The notes beneath the pieces are model-generated. The model had not been told where the DNA came from, did not search any database, and saw only the letters and a program-made list of their open reading frames with translations. Position numbers and translations under genes: made by a program. From the NCBI GenBank assembly GCA_937908275.1, contig CALERA010000354.1:1-7198 (forward strand): DNA of 7,198 bases, read 5' to 3'. The stretch's first letter is position 1, and the number at the start of each line of letters is the position of its first letter. Below, in pieces: positions 5,395-7,198 of this stretch. This DNA is from an uncultured Desulfarculaceae bacterium (GTDB lineage: Bacteria > Desulfobacterota > Desulfarculia > Desulfarculales > Desulfarculaceae).

Positions 5395-6684
5395 ATGCAG
5401 GTGGTGATGAACTATGGCCAGGAAGGCCTGACCCTGAACCTGCCCGACGACTGGGACGTGACCGTGATCAAGAAGCCGCCCATGCCCCTGGCCCCGGACC
5501 CGGCCCGGGCGGTGGAGGAGGCCTTCGCCCACCCCATCGGCTGCCGCAGCCTGGTGGAGGAGGCCGCCGGCAAGCAGACCGCCTGCGTCCTGATCTGCGA
5601 CATCACCCGGCCGGTGCCCAACGGCATCATCCTGCCGCCCATCATGCGCCAGCTGTTGGAGGCCGGGGTGCCCCAGGACGGCATCACCATCATGGTGGCC
5701 ACCGGCCTGCACCGGCCCAACGAGGGCCAGGAGTTGCGCGAGGTGGTGGGCGACGACTGGGTGATGGACAATTTCCGCATCGTCAACCACTTCGCCCGCA
5801 ACGACGACGACCACGTGGACCTGGGCCACACCAGCCTGGGCACCCCGGTCAAGCTGGAGCGGCGCTTCGTGGAAGCCGAGCTGCGCCTGGTGGTGGGCCT
5901 GGTGGAGCCCCATTTCATGGCCGGCTACTCCGGCGGGCGCAAAATCATCATGCCCGGGGTGGCCCACCGCACCACCATCACCTATCTGCACACCGCCACC
6001 TTCATGGAGCACTGCCGGGCGGTCAACTGCGTGCTGATCGGCAACCCCCTGCACGACCAGCAGTTGGAGATCACCCGCAAGCTGGGCGGCGCCCTGGCGG
6101 TCAACGCGGTGATCGACGACCACCGCCACCTGTCCTACGTCAATTTCGGCGAAATCGAGGCCAGCCACCACCAGGCGGTGGAGTTCATCCGGCCCTACGC
6201 CGAGGTCTACGTGCCCGGGCGCTTCAAGACCGTCATCACCAGCTCCGCCGGCTATCCCCTGGACAAGACCTACTACCAGACCGTCAAGGGCATGGTGGGG
6301 GCCCAGGAGATCCTGGAGCCGGGCGGCGACCTGTTCATCGTCAGCCGCATCAGCGAGGGCATGGGCTCACCGGAATACGTCGAGGCCCAGAAGAAGCTCA
6401 TCGCCCTGGGCCAGGTGGGCTTCCTGGAAGACATCCGCCAGAAGAAGTTCGCGGCGGTGGACGAGTGGCAGACCGAGATGCAGCTCAAGCCCATGCGCAT
6501 CGGCAAGATCCACCTCTACACCGAGGGCCTGACCGCCGCCGAGCGCGCCCAGACCGGGGTCAACGTGGTCGAGGACCTGGAGGCGGCCATCATCGCCAGC
6601 GCCAGCGGCCACAAGCGGGTGGCGGTGATCCCCGAGGGACCCTATGTGCTACCCTATCCCCAGGGCGAAGGCCCCCAACGCTAA
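5395..6684 (+). CDS. larA: LarA-family nickel-dependent 2-hydroxy acid racemase/epimerase
   Basis: 429 residues, the full length of the family (about 420-430). It carries every active-site motif of lactate racemase LarA at almost the same numbering as the Lactobacillus plantarum enzyme: Asp69 and Arg72 in CDITRPVP, His106 in TGLHRP, His173 in EPHFMAGYSGGRK, Lys183 in that same motif (the residue that binds the pincer nucleotide), His199 in TYLHT (nickel ligand), and Gln295 and Lys298 in YQTVKG. The enzyme moves a hydride on and off the 2-carbon of a hydroxy acid with a nickel-pincer nucleotide; LarB, LarC and LarE, which make that cofactor, are not in the window. LarA homologues act on lactate, malate, other 2-hydroxy acids or sugar acids, so the substrate is open. 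The ATG at 5395 follows AAGGGGGA at 5383-5390. It is the first gene of the rightward unit, divergent from the hydroxy/oxo-acid operon. The symbol denotes the family, not proven lactate specificity. Confidence 0.9.
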   Translation: MQVVMNYGQEGLTLNLPDDWDVTVIKKPPMPLAPDPARAVEEAFAHPIGCRSLVEEAAGKQTACVLICDITRPVPNGIILPPIMRQLLEAGVPQDGITIMVATGLHRPNEGQELREVVGDDWVMDNFRIVNHFARNDDDHVDLGHTSLGTPVKLERRFVEAELRLVVGLVEPHFMAGYSGGRKIIMPGVAHRTTITYLHTATFMEHCRAVNCVLIGNPLHDQQLEITRKLGGALAVNAVIDDHRHLSYVNFGEIEASHHQAVEFIRPYAEVYVPGRFKTVITSSAGYPLDKTYYQTVKGMVGAQEILEPGGDLFIVSRISEGMGSPEYVEAQKKLIALGQVGFLEDIRQKKFAAVDEWQTEMQLKPMRIGKIHLYTEGLTAAERAQTGVNVVEDLEAAIIASASGHKRVAVIPEGPYVLPYPQGEGPQR

Positions 6685-6722
6685 ACGACAATCCAACGCA
6701 AGCGACAAGGGAGGGTTTGGGC

Positions 6723-7109
6723 ATGCAGATCAAGATCGAGCACACCCACATCCGCTGCCAGGACCTGGAAGCGGCGGTGAGCTGGTATGAGAAGGTGCTG
6801 GGCTGCAAGGTCCTGCGCCGGGGCGAGGTGCCGGGCATGCCCATCGTGCGCATGGATTTCCACGGCCAGGTGTTTTCCCTCTCGCCCCCCCGCGAGGGCA
6901 TGACCCCGGAGCCCCTGAGCGGCAACCCCCGCTATGGCGTCTGGCAGATCGCCTTCGAGGTGGACGACATGGCCGCCGCCGCCGCCGAGTTCAAGGCCCG
7001 GGGCGCGGAGTTCGAGGTGGAGCCCTTCCAGCAGACCCCCACCCAGAAGGTGGGCTTCATCAAGGCCCCGGATGGGGTCCAGATCGAGTTGCTGGAGTTC
7101 CAGAAGTAG
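6723..7109 (+). CDS. VOC (glyoxalase/bleomycin resistance) superfamily protein
   Basis: 128 residues, the normal size of a single-chain VOC protein with two beta-alpha-beta-beta-beta modules. Module one begins IEHTHIRCQDLEAAVSWYEK followed by VLGCKVL (about 5-31); module two begins YGVWQIAFEVDDMAAAAAEF (about 71-90) and ends DPDG-like APDGVQIELLEF (115-126). Aligned by eye with glyoxalase I, His7 and Glu122 fit the first and last metal ligands and Gln75 replaces the usual His. Ser52 falls where glyoxalase I has Glu, so it is probably not an ordinary glyoxalase I. Related VOC proteins include epimerases, dioxygenases, lyases and binding proteins. The ATG at 6723 has AAGGGAGGG at 6707-6715, 7 bases upstream, and lies 38 bases after the larA stop, so it is co-transcribed with larA. 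The open frame extends upstream inside larA, but no supported start exists there. Confidence 0.85.
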   Translation: MQIKIEHTHIRCQDLEAAVSWYEKVLGCKVLRRGEVPGMPIVRMDFHGQVFSLSPPREGMTPEPLSGNPRYGVWQIAFEVDDMAAAAAEFKARGAEFEVEPFQQTPTQKVGFIKAPDGVQIELLEFQK

Positions 7110-7132
7110 TCGCCGCCCGCGTCGGGCAACCG

Positions 7133-7170
7133 GCCCCCGGTGGTTCGAGACCACCGGGGGCTTTGTTTTT
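7133..7170 (+). terminator. Rho-independent terminator of the larA-VOC unit
   Basis: A perfect 12-bp stem (7133-7144 with 7150-7161) with loop TCGAG is followed by TTTGTTTTT. It starts 23 bases after the VOC stop and closes the rightward unit. A smaller GCCCG/CGGGC hairpin at 7115-7127 precedes it. Confidence 0.92.
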
Positions 7171-7198
7171 GTAGGGCCTGGTCCGGGGGATCGCCAGG

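Noticed and set aside
5130..5396. Minus-strand frame of 88 codons, and a plus-strand frame at 5005-5223, in the divergent gap
   Set aside because: No recognisable motif and no convincing ribosome binding site; they cross predicted promoter elements and palindromes.
5275..6171. Open frame of about 298 codons on the minus strand, antisense to larA
   Set aside because: His/Val/Gly/Asp-rich shadow translation; larA on the plus strand is certain.
6465..6722. Upstream extension of the VOC frame inside larA
   Set aside because: The extension translates to Arg/Gly-rich sequence out of frame with larA; the ATG at 6723 has an excellent ribosome binding site and begins the VOC fold.
1..7198. CRISPR arrays, insertion sequences, tRNA or rRNA genes, attachment sites
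   Set aside because: I saw no regularly spaced repeats, transposase motifs, terminal inverted repeats or tRNA/rRNA-like sequence anywhere in the window.

Overview
The window is GC-rich throughout its coding parts, with strong G/C preference at third codon positions and clear AAGGAGG-type ribosome binding sites. Gene content fits an anaerobic, metabolically versatile bacterium: a nickel-dependent LarA-type racemase, an iron-dependent alcohol dehydrogenase, a GlcD-like flavin oxidase and a MoxR/VWA chaperone pair. A Desulfobacterota (deltaproteobacterial) host is my best guess. It rests on gene style only, with no marker gene in view.

Layout. Two transcription units diverge from a gap of 484 bases (4911-5394) that is much more AT-rich in its middle. 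Leftward (minus strand) runs a five-gene set: a glyoxylate carboligase-like ThDP enzyme (4910-3219), an iron-containing alcohol dehydrogenase (3151-1865), a MoxR-type AAA+ ATPase (1846-1013), a VWA-domain protein (about 1016-156) and the first 36 codons of a GlcD-like FAD oxidoreductase (109-1, running off the window). Rightward (plus strand) are a LarA-family nickel-pincer racemase/epimerase (5395-6684) and a small VOC/glyoxalase-fold protein (6723-7109). A strong rho-independent terminator at 7133-7170 closes that unit.

How the genes may work together (inference). The locus looks devoted to 2-hydroxy acids and their oxo products. LarA would interconvert stereoisomers of a 2-hydroxy acid. 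The GlcD-like protein would oxidise a 2-hydroxy acid to a 2-oxo acid. The carboligase would condense two small 2-oxo acids with loss of CO2, and the iron dehydrogenase would reduce the resulting aldehyde or ketone. The textbook version is glycolate to glyoxylate to tartronate semialdehyde to glycerate, here with an iron ADH in place of the usual reductase. Two details argue against a plain copy of that pathway. The carboligase carries the canonical ThDP-activating Glu at position 51, where E. coli Gcl is known for having Val. In addition, a MoxR/VWA pair, a type of module known for maturing metal enzymes, sits inside the operon.

The most striking sequence-level oddity is the moxR/vwa junction. 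The VWA reading frame is open well upstream of any ATG, GTG or TTG codon. A run of nine A residues at the end of moxR would join the two proteins if ribosome or polymerase slipped by one. The alternative is a rare CTG start overlapping the moxR stop as CTGA.
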